NCBI GenBank assembly: GCA_041746105.1
Contig: JBGTHP010000047.1
Location: 1 to 64,000 of the forward strand
Length of the DNA stretch: 64,000 bases
Direction of reading: 5' to 3'
Origin: JBFHRE01 sp041746105
GTDB lineage: Bacteria > Actinomycetota > Acidimicrobiia > Spongiisociales > ZC4RG35
The position numbers and the translations under genes were made by a program. The notes beneath the pieces were generated by a model. It had not been told where the DNA came from. It did no database searches and saw only the letters and a program-made list of their open reading frames with translations. This document shows positions 8,146 through 17,569 of this stretch, piece after piece; positions within the stretch are counted from its first letter, which is position 1; every line of letters begins with the position of its first letter.

Positions 8146-9258
8146 ATGGCCGAACCGCTCAAGAACAGCTTTGGTGAAGAGATTCCTCGGCGATTGGCGG
8201 AGATGCTCGAAGCGGTATTCCCCGGTTTCGATACAACCGGTTTCCTGGCTCGGGCTCTCGATGGTTACGACGATCTCGAACTGACACCTCGCGCCTGGCA
8301 CATCGCCACGGCGCTTCGCCCCTTCCTTCCCGACGAAGTGCCCACCTCACTCGATGTGGTGGTACGTTCTCTTGGCCCCGAGATCGAGGGCGACGACCTG
8401 AGCGGGATGGCGAGCTTTCTTTATCTCCCCTTTGTGTTTTTTGTCGCCGAATACGGCAGGGACCACTTCGAGCCTTCGATGCGCGCCCAGTATGAGCTGA
8501 CCAAACGATTTACAGCCGAGTTCTCGATCAGGGCATTTCTCGAACACGATCCAGAGAGAACACTGGCCAGGCTCCGGGAGTGGGCGAGCGACGAGAACGT
8601 ACATGTGCGGCGTCTGGTTTCCGAAGGTACCCGGCCGCGCCTTCCTTGGGCGCCTCGGTTGCGTGCATTCGTTGCAGATCCGACTCCGGTGCTCGAGCTT
8701 CTCGAACTGCTCAAAGACGACCCTGAGCTCTATGTGCGAAGGTCGGTGGCCAACAATCTCAACGACATCTCAAAGGACCATCCCGATCTTGTCGTCGCGG
8801 TAGCCGAGCGGTGGATGAAGGGAGCGTCCGTTCAACGTCGATCGTTGATCAGGCATGGCCTTCGCGGTCTGATAAAGGCCGGGAACGAGGCAGCGCTGTC
8901 GTTGCTCGGATTCGAGCGAGGGTCTCCCGTCGTCGTGGAACTGAGGATCGCGCCAACCGAGGTGAAGATCGGTGGAAAGGTGAAACTCTCGATCGAAATC
9001 TCCAACCCGGCTTCGACCGCACAGGCGGTGGCGGTCGATTTCCGGGTTCACTTCGTGAAGACGAACGGATCGACCAGCCCCAAGGTCTTCAAGGGCGCAG
9101 AACTCGTGTTGAAGCCTGGGGGGAACGCGACCGTCAGACGTTCGGTGTCCTTGGCTCAGCACACCACCCGGAAGCATCATCCCGGGGTTCACCGGGTCGA
9201 GTCGATCGTCAATGGCGAGACCCGGTCCGCAGGTTCTTTCGATCTCGGTCGTCGGTGA
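8146..9258 (+). CDS. DNA alkylation repair (AlkD-like) HEAT-repeat protein
   Basis: This is a 370-residue protein. The first two thirds (about 1-250) are helical HEAT-like repeats, including FSIRAFLEHDPERTLARLREWA, ENVHVRRLVSEGTRPRLPW and YVRRSVANNLNDISKDHPD. These are typical of AlkC/AlkD and YhaZ-type base-repair proteins, which excise cationic alkylated bases without base flipping. The C-terminal part (about 255-370) is beta-rich with a Gly-Gly turn (LKPGGNATVRRSV) and looks like an Ig/CARDB-type domain found in some AlkC-like members. The ATG at 8146 is right after a divergent promoter; longer frames run back over the MFS gene and are not real. Confidence 0.85.
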   Translation: MAEPLKNSFGEEIPRRLAEMLEAVFPGFDTTGFLARALDGYDDLELTPRAWHIATALRPFLPDEVPTSLDVVVRSLGPEIEGDDLSGMASFLYLPFVFFVAEYGRDHFEPSMRAQYELTKRFTAEFSIRAFLEHDPERTLARLREWASDENVHVRRLVSEGTRPRLPWAPRLRAFVADPTPVLELLELLKDDPELYVRRSVANNLNDISKDHPDLVVAVAERWMKGASVQRRSLIRHGLRGLIKAGNEAALSLLGFERGSPVVVELRIAPTEVKIGGKVKLSIEISNPASTAQAVAVDFRVHFVKTNGSTSPKVFKGAELVLKPGGNATVRRSVSLAQHTTRKHHPGVHRVESIVNGETRSAGSFDLGRR

Positions 9259-9331
9259 GCGGCATCGAACCAGGCTCAGCGCCGGGCGGCCTGCGCCTAG
9301 GATTCGGTCGAGTTTCGATTGGGCGGATCGC

Positions 9332-11464
9332 ATGGAAGTTGGTCGTCGCCGGCTCATTCTGATTGCGGGGCTGATGATGCTGGGTTCAGCCTGCGCGTCT
9401 GACTCGTTGGAGTCGACACCACCCGGCGCCCTGAACGGTGATGAGATACCCGCGGACTTGGGTGAGGCACCAACGATCGACCTTTCCGGCCAAACGCTGG
9501 CCGACAATCTGCTCACCAAGGAAATGGACGGAGAGTGGACGCGAGGGGAGGGTCTGGTAGCGACCCTCGAGTCGATGGTTGGCAGCCGCGAGCTGGCCGA
9601 GGTCCTGCGCCACGGCGATGTCACGGACCTCGAGGGGACGGGGATCGTGATGATGGCGCGGGCCTACCTGGCGTCCGGGCCGGACGGGGCGCAGAAAAGC
9701 CAGGTCGCGGCGTTGCTCGACCGGCTTTTCTTCTCGAACGAGCGTCTGGAGGCCATGGCCGGACTCGACGTCGGGGCCGCGATGGGGACCGGTGTGTTTG
9801 CGGCAGCTCCGATGGCGGATGCGACAGAAGATTGTGCTGCCTTTTTCAGGGGAGAACCGCCTCCTGGCGTTGGTGCGTGTCTCCAGATGCGGGCGTTGAC
9901 CGGAGTCGCCACTGCGTTCCAGGGTCCCTTCCGTGTGTTCGGGCCTGCCCCGGGAATGGACGATGCCGGGTGGGAAGAAGAGCACTACGACCTCGTTCTC
10001 GAAGCACTGGGTGAAGGGGTCGAGAGGTATTCCCTACTCGAGGGAGTCCCAGAATTGGGCATCCCGGCGATCAACGTGGTCCTTTCAACGGCGGGTGATG
10101 CCTTTGCGTCGGCGGATCCGGTTGCAGGAGAGCCTTGTGGGGTGGTGTTGCACACGGACCTCCAGACCTTCACCCCCGGCAACTTCAAACACGTCATGGT
10201 CCACGAGATCGCTCATTGCCTCCAAACTGAGACCTTTCCGGCGCAGAACAAGGTGGGGTATGAGTTCATCTCGTGGCGGGAAGAAGGCCTTGCGGAGTAT
10301 CTCGCCAACCTGGTCTACCCGAATGGCAACCTTGAATGGGCCGGGAAGCGGATGGAGATGCTGGAACAGGTGGAACTCTCGACCACGCTGCTCCAAAGGA
10401 GATACACCAACTTCATGATGTTCATGTTCCTCGGAGACAATGGGGGCGATTCACTGGTCTTCGACGTGGTTCGCAATCTTCCGACTGAACCAGGCGTTCA
10501 GCCGCAGATCGATGCTCTCCGTTCCTACCCAGGGATGATCGACCTCCATCAAGAGTTCTTGGAGACCGTCACCGATGAACATGTGAGCGACACGGGTGGC
10601 GGGTTCGGCCCATACCCCATGACCGACGTCAATCAGCCCACCCGGCTGATTGCCGAGAAGGGACCGGTCGTTGCCGAGTCGCTGTCGCCGTTTGGCGTCG
10701 TGCGCCGACTCCTGGTCGTCGAACCGGGGAAACAGGCATGTCTTGAATACGACCGCTCCGTACTGGCCTTTCAGCGTCCACTTCAAGGCGGCGAGTGGAG
10801 TCCGCTCCCGCGGCTTCTCCCGATGGCTCAGGGAGAGCCGGGATCCGTGGTGATGGTGGCCTCTTCTGAAAAGCCCGTGAGTTTCACTTTGGATGTGTTG
10901 TCGGTCCACGATCTGACCGAAACCGACAGCGGCGGCGATCCAACCGGAGAGTGGATCGTGGACAACGGGAGCCTGTGGTCGAAGGTTGGCTTCATCGCTC
11001 CGGTTCAGCAATTGGACAGCATCTCGGGACAGATTGGGATCAGTTTTCGAGAGAACGGCACTGTTGAATTGGATTATCGGGGTTTCCGGGTCGCGGGCCA
11101 CAGTGAGGTGGCGCTGGAACGGGGTGCCTTCAGCTCCAACTTCAGCTCGAGTTATGAATCCGTGATGACGGCATCGGGCACCGACGGATATCGTGTAACG
11201 GGGGATTACCTGTTCTATGACAGTCTGTCTGAGGGTGACTTCATCGACGGTACCGACACCGTTACAAAGAACAACAGCGGGATCTTTTTAGGAATCGAAT
11301 CGGGTGACTACGAACTCGGCGTAGAGTTGCCGGAGTCGACAGTGGATTCGAGCCCTGCCAAAGGTTGGGCCATCCTCGGAGCCGCCAACAAGTTCCGGCT
11401 TGAATGTAATGGCGCGTTTCTCATCCTCGACGATCGGATCGTTCTGGTGCGAACTGGACCATGA
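9332..11464 (+). CDS. Large lipoprotein with gluzincin-type metallopeptidase motif
   Basis: This 710-residue secreted lipoprotein has a signal peptide with basic start MEVGRRR, a hydrophobic core and a lipobox ending in Cys about 21 (LGSACASD). The middle region holds HEIAH (around residue 290), followed by EEGLAEYLANLVYP about 30 residues later. That fits a gluzincin zinc site (HExxH plus a downstream Glu) as in peptidase MA-like proteins. The C-terminal 300 residues are beta-rich with repeated Gly/Ser segments, probably binding domains. It would sit on the outer face of the membrane. I took the ATG at 9332 because only it gives the signal peptide. The substrate is unknown. Confidence 0.75.
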   Translation: MEVGRRRLILIAGLMMLGSACASDSLESTPPGALNGDEIPADLGEAPTIDLSGQTLADNLLTKEMDGEWTRGEGLVATLESMVGSRELAEVLRHGDVTDLEGTGIVMMARAYLASGPDGAQKSQVAALLDRLFFSNERLEAMAGLDVGAAMGTGVFAAAPMADATEDCAAFFRGEPPPGVGACLQMRALTGVATAFQGPFRVFGPAPGMDDAGWEEEHYDLVLEALGEGVERYSLLEGVPELGIPAINVVLSTAGDAFASADPVAGEPCGVVLHTDLQTFTPGNFKHVMVHEIAHCLQTETFPAQNKVGYEFISWREEGLAEYLANLVYPNGNLEWAGKRMEMLEQVELSTTLLQRRYTNFMMFMFLGDNGGDSLVFDVVRNLPTEPGVQPQIDALRSYPGMIDLHQEFLETVTDEHVSDTGGGFGPYPMTDVNQPTRLIAEKGPVVAESLSPFGVVRRLLVVEPGKQACLEYDRSVLAFQRPLQGGEWSPLPRLLPMAQGEPGSVVMVASSEKPVSFTLDVLSVHDLTETDSGGDPTGEWIVDNGSLWSKVGFIAPVQQLDSISGQIGISFRENGTVELDYRGFRVAGHSEVALERGAFSSNFSSSYESVMTASGTDGYRVTGDYLFYDSLSEGDFIDGTDTVTKNNSGIFLGIESGDYELGVELPESTVDSSPAKGWAILGAANKFRLECNGAFLILDDRIVLVRTGP

Positions 11465-11520
11465 TTCCGATCCACCTGGTCGACACGGCTCGACTTTCCC
11501 GGTACCTCACCCCGGCCGTA

Positions 11521-12147
11521 TCAGGCACCGGCCCTGGCGCCGATGGCGTCAACCAGTCGGTTTGCCGAAACGTCGAGTTCCAGCGTGGCGGCGGTGGCCA
11601 TCCAGACACTGGCATCCGCACGGTCGACCACCTCACCGTGGGCGACGCGCTGAAGGGCCATGCCGTCGAGGACCGAGAGTATGCGCCAGGCCGATGCGAT
11701 CGGGTCGGGACACTTGAAGACATTCGCCGACACACCGTCTCGGATGATTTCAACGAGCATCGAATGCCACTCGAAGTTCAGACGTTTGGATACGGCCTGT
11801 AACTCCGGGCGTCGTGCGGCCTCCGACCAGGCGTCGAGCCACAGTTGCATGGTCGAGTCGTCGCCCGGCGAATAACTCGCCACAAACGCAGCGATCCGCG
11901 CGATCGAGTCCGAGCTTTGCTCTACTGCGCCCCGGGCGTCCGACAGATCCTGACCCGCTGCGCGTTCAAAGGCGTTGGCAAGCACGTGGTCCATGCTGTC
12001 GAAGTAGTGATGTATGAGGCCACTCGATGTGCCCATCTCGGCTGCCACATCTCGGACGGTGGTGGCACCCAATCCTTTGCGGCGGGCAACGGCGAGTGTG
12101 GCGTCCAGGATCGCCGTCGAACGCTCGTCGGGACTCATGCGGGCCAT
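11521..12147 (-). CDS. TetR family transcriptional regulator
   Basis: This 208-residue regulator has a classic N-terminal TetR helix-turn-helix (ILDATLAVARRKG, then TTVRDVAAEMGTSSGLIHHYF, residues about 12-55) and a helical C-terminal ligand/dimer domain. The start is the ATG at 12147; the long upstream frame overlaps the GcvT-like gene and is spurious. It is divergent from the GcvT-like gene with 90 bp between them, so it probably controls that gene or itself. I see no clear palindromic operator in that gap. It is different from the second TetR gene at 23236. Confidence 0.9.
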   Translation of the reverse strand: MARMSPDERSTAILDATLAVARRKGLGATTVRDVAAEMGTSSGLIHHYFDSMDHVLANAFERAAGQDLSDARGAVEQSSDSIARIAAFVASYSPGDDSTMQLWLDAWSEAARRPELQAVSKRLNFEWHSMLVEIIRDGVSANVFKCPDPIASAWRILSVLDGMALQRVAHGEVVDRADASVWMATAATLELDVSANRLVDAIGARAGA

Positions 12148-12237
12148 TGTTCGTGACGCTACAATTCTGTTGCGCGTTCGTCCAATAACGGTGAGTTCGG
12201 TGACCGATGCGCCAGGACGAGACTGAAGGAGACCGCC

Positions 12238-13437
12238 ATGTTGCTCAAGACCCCATTCCACGAACGCGTCGAGGCTCTCAATCAGACCAGTCTCTGGAGT
12301 CACTGGGCCGGACAGCTGGTCGTCGAGAAGTATCAGATGTCGGAGAAATTCGAGTACTTCGCCGTCAGGAACTCCGCTGCGTTCTTCGACACATCCCCTC
12401 TGTACAAATACAGGATCACCGGCCGCGACGCCGAGAGTTTCCTGGCGGGGGTAATGGCGCGAGACATTCGCAAATGCCGGCCGGGTCAGGCCCAATACAC
12501 CATCTGGTGCGACGACCGGGGTTATGTGGTTGAAGACGGTGTGATCTTGAGGACCGGACCGGACGAATTCATCCTGACCGCGGCAGAACCCAATCTCAGT
12601 TACTTCCAGGACTTGATCGGACACGAGCAGGTAGAGATCGAGGATGTGAGTCTCGCCTATGCCGGGATGGCGATCCAGGGCCCGCGCAGCCGCCAGATTC
12701 TCGCCCAACTCGCCCCCGAGATCGCAGACATCGGATATTTCGATGTCACGCCCGCCAAGATCGGCGGCGCCTCCACGATCGTGTCGCGAACCGGTTTCAC
12801 CGGCGATCTCGGTTACGAGGTGTGGATTCCGAGCGAGGATGCTCTCGCGGTCTGGGACGCCATCGTGGAATCGGGCAAGGGCCACGGGGTGATCCCGTTT
12901 GGCCAGATCGCGTTGTTGATGGCGCGGATCGAGGCAGGTCTGTTGTTGATCAACGTCGACTTCGAGTCCAGCCGGTTCGCCTTCAACGACGAGCATCGAT
13001 CGACGCCGTTCGAGCTCGGCCTTGGATGGATGCTGAAAGATCTCGCCACCACCGACCGCGTGTTCATCGGTCGAAACGCGATGCGCCGCGAACTGGAACA
13101 GTCGTCATCGCGTTGGAAGCTGATGGGTCTCGTCGTGGATTACTCCGAATATGACGGGCGCTACCGGAGTGCGGGTCTGATCCCACCCAAGGACCACACT
13201 CCTGTCCACGAGGACATGATGGTCTACGACCAGGACGCCAAACGTGTTGGTTACGCCACTAGTTTCATGTACTCGCCGATGCTCCAACGCCACATCGCAC
13301 TGGCCAGGGTTCGCCCTGACCTGGCTGTTCCGGGGACCAAACTCAACCTGGAGTTCAAGATCGACCATCGTTATGAGCAAGTCGGAGCGCACTTGGCGCG
13401 ACTGCCCTTGTTCAATCCTGAGAGGAAGACCGCATGA
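12238..13437 (+). CDS. GcvT-family aminomethyltransferase/demethylase
   Basis: This 399-residue protein is of the glycine-cleavage T-protein fold. GCV_T is at about 15-265, with RNSAAFFDTSPLYKYRITG, FVLTAAEPN-like and SRTGFTGDLGYEVW motifs, followed by a C-terminal barrel at about 285-390 (GLIPPKDHTP). The family moves a methyl or formaldehyde-level carbon to tetrahydrofolate and includes dimethylglycine and DMSP demethylases. The AAGGAG Shine-Dalgarno lies 7 nt before the ATG. It overlaps the FAD oxidoreductase gene by four bases, so the two are coupled. Linked Rieske oxygenase and importer genes point to a methylated amine as substrate, which is an inference. Confidence 0.85.
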   Translation: MLLKTPFHERVEALNQTSLWSHWAGQLVVEKYQMSEKFEYFAVRNSAAFFDTSPLYKYRITGRDAESFLAGVMARDIRKCRPGQAQYTIWCDDRGYVVEDGVILRTGPDEFILTAAEPNLSYFQDLIGHEQVEIEDVSLAYAGMAIQGPRSRQILAQLAPEIADIGYFDVTPAKIGGASTIVSRTGFTGDLGYEVWIPSEDALAVWDAIVESGKGHGVIPFGQIALLMARIEAGLLLINVDFESSRFAFNDEHRSTPFELGLGWMLKDLATTDRVFIGRNAMRRELEQSSSRWKLMGLVVDYSEYDGRYRSAGLIPPKDHTPVHEDMMVYDQDAKRVGYATSFMYSPMLQRHIALARVRPDLAVPGTKLNLEFKIDHRYEQVGAHLARLPLFNPERKTA

Positions 13438-15029
13438 GCAACACCTACGACGCAATCGTGATCGGTGGTGGTCACAACGGCCTGACGAATGCCGGATATC
13501 TCGCCAAGGCCGGGCTCCGAACTCTCGTCCTGGAACGCCGTCACCTGGTTGGTGGAGCCGCGATCACAGAAGAGCTTCATCCGGGCTTCCATTTCACCAC
13601 GTTTTCCTATGCCCTCAGCCTTCTCCGCCCAGAGATCATCCATGAGCTGGAGCTGACCAAACACGGCTTCATGCCGTTGCTGATGCCCACCAGTTTCGCC
13701 CCGATGGAGAATGGCGATTACCTCCTGATGGGTCAGGATCATGGCGAGAACCTGCGGGAGATCGCCCGCCACTCGAACCACGACGCAGACGCCTACGAGC
13801 AGTACAGCCATGACATCACCAGGGTGGTCCAGGCGGTCAAGCCCCTTTTTGACAAGGTACCTCCCAACGTCCTCGGCAAGTCTCCCGAGGATCTGGCCGA
13901 GATGGCCGAGCTTGCCCAACACATGCGAAATTTGGAGCCGCGGGTGTTGCACAACCTGGTGCGGCTTTTGACCGGAAGCGCCGCCGACTTCCTCGACGAC
14001 TATTTCGAGTCCGAGATCATCAAAGGATGGATCGCCTCCTCCGGCATCATCGGTTCGAAGGTGGGTCCGATGTCGCAGGGGTCAGGCCTTGTGCTGCTCT
14101 TCCACAACACCGGCGAACACGACGGCGCGTTTGGTGCATGGGCATTTCACAAGGGAGGCAACGGCGGTTTCACTCAGGTCCTGGCGAGGGCGGCTCAATC
14201 GTTCGGAGCCGAAATCCGGCTCAACTCGACCGTGTCGCACGTGATAACCAAGGAAGGACAGGCGACCGGTGTGGCACTGGACGACGGCACCGAGTTTTAC
14301 GCCAATGTCGTAGTCAGTGCAGCCGATCCCAGACGGACTTTCACCCAGTTCGTCGACCAGCGGGAGCTGCCGTCCGAGCTCGTCGACAGCATCCGGCGCT
14401 ACAAATTCCAGGGGACGTCATCGAAGGTCAACTTCGCCCTCGACGGTCTGCCCCGGTATCCGGCGCTAGGAGACCGCGGTGACCAGTTCCGTGGTTTCAC
14501 CAACATCGGTCCCTCGCTCGAATACCTCGAACGCGCCTTCGACGATGCCAAATACGGCTGGTATTCGGCTCGTCCCTATATCGATGCCGCGATCCAGTCG
14601 ACCATCGACCCCGACATGGCGCCACCCGGAAAACACGTGATGTCGTGCTTCATCCAGTACACCCCGTACCACCTCAAGGAGAGCGACTGGGACACCGAGC
14701 GCAACAACATGGCGGACAAGGTGCAGGCCGTGTTGGAGTCAAACTTCCCCGGCTTTGGTGATCTGGTGCTCCATCGTGAGGTCGTCACCCCGCTCGACAT
14801 CGAGCGGGTGGCCGGTCTTACCGAGGGCAACATCTTCCACGGCGAGTTCCTGGCACCGCAGATGTATCTGTTCCGCCCCGCTCCTGGCTGGAACCAGTAC
14901 CGGACCCCGATCCACGGTTACTACCAATGTGGGTCAGGCACCCACCCCGGGGGTTGCGTGATGGGCGCCCCCGGCAAACTCGCAAGCCAACAAATCCTCA
15001 AGGACCTGGCTCCGGACCCCGAGCCTTAG
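13434..15029 (+). CDS. FAD-dependent oxidoreductase, phytoene-desaturase/PYROXD2-like
   Basis: This 531-residue flavoprotein has an N-terminal Rossmann FAD site, IVIGGGHNGLTNAGYLAKAG, a second segment LVLERRHLVGGAAITEE, and the CrtI-like C-terminal closure PGGCVMGAPG. It belongs to the NAD(P)/FAD oxidoreductase clan that includes CrtI, carotenoid isomerases and PYROXD2. Carotenogenesis partners (crtB, crtE) are absent, so a desaturase or amine-oxidase role is more likely than carotenoid synthesis. The ATG overlaps the previous stop (ATGA). The last codons (Glu-Pro-stop) fall inside the palindromic repeat at 15021. Confidence 0.85.
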   Translation: MSNTYDAIVIGGGHNGLTNAGYLAKAGLRTLVLERRHLVGGAAITEELHPGFHFTTFSYALSLLRPEIIHELELTKHGFMPLLMPTSFAPMENGDYLLMGQDHGENLREIARHSNHDADAYEQYSHDITRVVQAVKPLFDKVPPNVLGKSPEDLAEMAELAQHMRNLEPRVLHNLVRLLTGSAADFLDDYFESEIIKGWIASSGIIGSKVGPMSQGSGLVLLFHNTGEHDGAFGAWAFHKGGNGGFTQVLARAAQSFGAEIRLNSTVSHVITKEGQATGVALDDGTEFYANVVVSAADPRRTFTQFVDQRELPSELVDSIRRYKFQGTSSKVNFALDGLPRYPALGDRGDQFRGFTNIGPSLEYLERAFDDAKYGWYSARPYIDAAIQSTIDPDMAPPGKHVMSCFIQYTPYHLKESDWDTERNNMADKVQAVLESNFPGFGDLVLHREVVTPLDIERVAGLTEGNIFHGEFLAPQMYLFRPAPGWNQYRTPIHGYYQCGSGTHPGGCVMGAPGKLASQQILKDLAPDPEP

Positions 15030-15067
15030 GCTCTGGACCCCGTATTCGGGGCGAACCGCCGAAAGTT
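15021..15067. repeat. Dispersed 47-bp palindromic element, copy 1
   Basis: This 47-bp element matches 35435-35481 at 43 of 47 positions by eye. It contains two inverted repeats: GAGCCT-T-AGGCTC at the left and CCCCG-TATT-CGGGG in the middle. The end is GCGAACCGCCGAAAGTT. The copy begins at the last two codons and stop of the FAD oxidoreductase, so it may also act as a 3'-end hairpin. It looks like a REP-type element; two copies show it is mobile or conserved. Confidence 0.7.
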
Positions 15068-15093
15068 CCCACGACAACGGAGTGGCGTAACCG

Positions 15094-16269
15094 ATGACAA
15101 CAGCATTGACCCCCGCCGACCGCGAGATCCAGACGCGTGCCAGGCAGTTCGTCGAAGAAGAACTGATCCCGTGGGAAGTCCACGCCGAGATGCACGATGG
15201 TGAGATCCCGCAAGAGGTGCTCGAGCGCCATGAAAGCATGGCGCGTAAACTCGGCCTGGTTGCCATCAACCAACCGGTGGAGCTGGGCGGCGGCGGATAT
15301 TCGGTGCTCCAACAGGTGTTGATCCAAGAGCAGACCGGAAGAGCCACAAACGCGCTCGGGTGGGTGGTGAGCACACCCGCCGGGTGGTTGTCCAAGGTTG
15401 CGACCCCGTATCAATTACAGAACTACGTGCTGCCCACGATCGCCGGTGAAAAACACGAGTGTTACGCCATCACAGAAGAGGGTGCCGGTTCCGACGTCGA
15501 CGCCATCGTGGCGACCGCGACCCGGGATGGCGCGGACTATGTGCTGGCCGGGGAGAAATGGCACGTCACGTCGGCCAACCTGGCGGATTATGTCTTCTTC
15601 CAGGCCAAGCTGACCCAAGGTCCCAACGCCGGCAGCCATGCCCTCTTCATCGTCGACATGGACACCCCCGGCGTCAAACACATCCGTACCCCGGCATACA
15701 CCCATACCTATGCCCACCACCACTGGGAGATGGCCTTCGAGAATGTGCGGGTTCCGGCTTCCCACCTGGTCGGCAATGAGGGTGACGGGATGGGTTTCAC
15801 CTACGAGTGGTTTCGCTACGAGCGCCTGATGATCGCCGCCCGTTGTCTCGGCGCGGCGGAGCGCCTTATCAGCGAGGCCCAGGCCTTTGCCGAGAGCCGA
15901 ATCATTTTCGGCGAGCCGCTCATCGACCGCCAGGCGATTCAGTTCATGCTGGCCGACTCGGTGACCGATCTATGGGCGGCCCGATTGATGACATACGAAA
16001 CCGCGGTCGAGATGGACGCCGGGGCGGATCTCAAAAAGTTGCACGCCCACTGCTCGATGGTGAAGCTCTTCGCATCGGAAATGGCCAATCGCGTCGCCGA
16101 CCGGGCTGTGCAGATTTTCGGGGGACGGGGCTACATGCGCGAGAACGTCGCCGAGCGTTTTCTGCGCGAGTTACGGGTGGACCGGATCTGGGAGGGGGCT
16201 TCCGAGGTTCAGAGGGCGATCATCGCCGACCAGCTTCGTAAGCGGGGTGTCGACTCGATCTCCGGTTGA
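15094..16269 (+). CDS. Acyl-CoA dehydrogenase
   Basis: This 391-residue protein is of the acyl-CoA dehydrogenase fold in its usual order: an N-terminal helical domain (about 1-120), a middle beta domain with the CYAITEEGAGSDV flavin/substrate loop, and a C-terminal helical domain ending in QIFGGRGYMRE and RIWEGASEVQR. The catalytic Glu position (WEGAS) is present. It oxidises acyl-CoA to enoyl-CoA with electrons passed to ETF. It follows the FAD oxidoreductase by 64 bp, with the repeat between them. The substrate chain is not readable; in this context it may act on a CoA ester made by the linked acyl-CoA synthetase. Confidence 0.93.
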   Translation: MTTALTPADREIQTRARQFVEEELIPWEVHAEMHDGEIPQEVLERHESMARKLGLVAINQPVELGGGGYSVLQQVLIQEQTGRATNALGWVVSTPAGWLSKVATPYQLQNYVLPTIAGEKHECYAITEEGAGSDVDAIVATATRDGADYVLAGEKWHVTSANLADYVFFQAKLTQGPNAGSHALFIVDMDTPGVKHIRTPAYTHTYAHHHWEMAFENVRVPASHLVGNEGDGMGFTYEWFRYERLMIAARCLGAAERLISEAQAFAESRIIFGEPLIDRQAIQFMLADSVTDLWAARLMTYETAVEMDAGADLKKLHAHCSMVKLFASEMANRVADRAVQIFGGRGYMRENVAERFLRELRVDRIWEGASEVQRAIIADQLRKRGVDSISG

Positions 16270-16294
16270 CCACAGCCGCCACCGCCGCAGAGCC

Positions 16295-17495
16295 TCAGCG
16301 GGTCAAGACCGGGATGGGGACGATCCGGGTTGACGGTGGGACCGGCGGAGTGAGCGGCCTGCCAGAATACGCCTGGCCGATGAGCGTCAGGAATTGATAG
16401 ATCGTGGTCTCAGCCCCGCTCAGCGGACCGGGCTGGAAGCCACGGTTGGCAGTTCCGATCTGAACCCGTTCACATGCCGACCAATCTTCATGGTTGGTCA
16501 GATCCCAGAAATCTACGGCATATGACGGGTCAAATTCCGCGAGAGCGGTCGATTCTGGCGACCAGAGCCAGTCGCATTCCACGAAGGTTCGATCGACCCC
16601 GAGCGGAACGATTCGATGGGTCATGACATAGTCAGGGTGAGCGCTGATCAACAGGTTGGGCCATACCCCGATGTAGAGCACAGTCCGCACCAGTTCTTCG
16701 GGGAGCCGTCGAAACCGGAGACCGCCCGATTCTCCGGTGAGTGACATCGTGGCAGCATGGTCTTTGAGGAACATCGAGCCACCGCACCAAAGCCCGGTCG
16801 GGGCGTAGTCGTTGCCGGAGTCGACCGGGGTGACCTCGCACAGGGCAGGATGAATCGAGGCGCAGTGGTAGCACTCGTGAAAATTCTCGACTACGAGTTT
16901 CCAGTTCGACTTGATCTCGTACGCGCTGCGAGCGCCGCGAACGAGCCGCTCCGGCTCATAGACCGAAAGCAGGTCGGCCAGGTTTCCGTAGGTCTCTCCG
17001 ACCGATCGAGCCGACCCGGAGAAATCCATGAACAACCAGCCGAGCCATTCTTCTACCCGTATCGGCTGAAGGGGCCAGTCGTCGGTTCTGAACTCTTCTG
17101 ACTGGGTCATCGACGGTGCAGATCGCAGCTCGCCATCGAATCGATAACTCCATGAGTGATAGGCGCACCGGATCAGGCGGGCATCGATCGCCGGCCCGAC
17201 CTCTGCCAAGGGATGGCCGCGGTGCCGACAGACGTTGGAGAACGCACGAACACCTGATTCGTCGCGGGTGAGCAACACCGTTTTCGTCGCCCTGCTCGAC
17301 CGCCCTGATCTGGCCCACATCCAGCAGATCCGCCGTTCTTCCCAGCGCCACCCAGCCTCCGGCGAAGATGTTTTCCATCTCCCAGTCGAAAAGGGCACGC
17401 GATCGGTAGGCCTCGGCGGGAAGGGTTCGCGACGACCCAAAAGGAGCGAGCAGGACCGCAGCCGCAGCCGGATCGATTGGTGCTTTCTGACTCAT
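16295..17495 (-). pseudogene. Rieske oxygenase alpha subunit, one-base frameshift
   Basis: This would be an ~399-residue ring- or amine-hydroxylating Rieske oxygenase read in two frames. The 5' part (from ATG 17495) encodes residues 1-71 ending IRAVEQGDE. The rest continues in another frame as TVLLTRDESGVRAF, so removing one base from the TTTT at 17281-17284 (AAAA on the coding strand) restores it. The Rieske centre CRH/CAYH and the iron site NFHECYHCASIHP are intact after the shift. The ECYHC pattern recalls carnitine and glycine-betaine oxygenases. It may be a real lesion or a homopolymer error. It shares the 17496-17569 promoter region with the aminotransferase. Confidence 0.85.
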
Positions 17496-17537
17496 ATCAC
17501 TGGCTCCTGGACGCGCCGCCTACTATATCGTAGTAAA

Positions 17538-17553
17538 CTGAACGGCGGTTCAG
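17538..17553. promoter_or_regulatory. TetR-type operator, site 1 (Rieske/aminotransferase promoter)
   Basis: The site CTGAACGGCGGTTCAG has perfect 6-bp arms. It overlaps a -10-like TAAACT (17534-17539) for the rightward aminotransferase gene. A leftward -10-like TATAGT (17523-17528, minus strand) could serve the Rieske gene. The core TGAACGGCGGTTCA recurs at 23177 and, with one change, at 23926. I infer the second TetR protein binds here. Confidence 0.7.
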
Positions 17554-17569
17554 TATTAAGGAGGACCAC

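Noticed and set aside
12148..12237. Search for an operator of the first TetR gene in its divergent gap
   Set aside because: Only weak, imperfect inverted or direct repeats (for example around GTTCGT) were found; none stands out and none matches the TGAACGRCGGTTCA site.
13434..15029. Carotenoid biosynthesis gene (crtI)
   Set aside because: The fold is CrtI-like, but no crtB, crtE or crtY neighbours exist and the linked genes point to amine or acyl metabolism.
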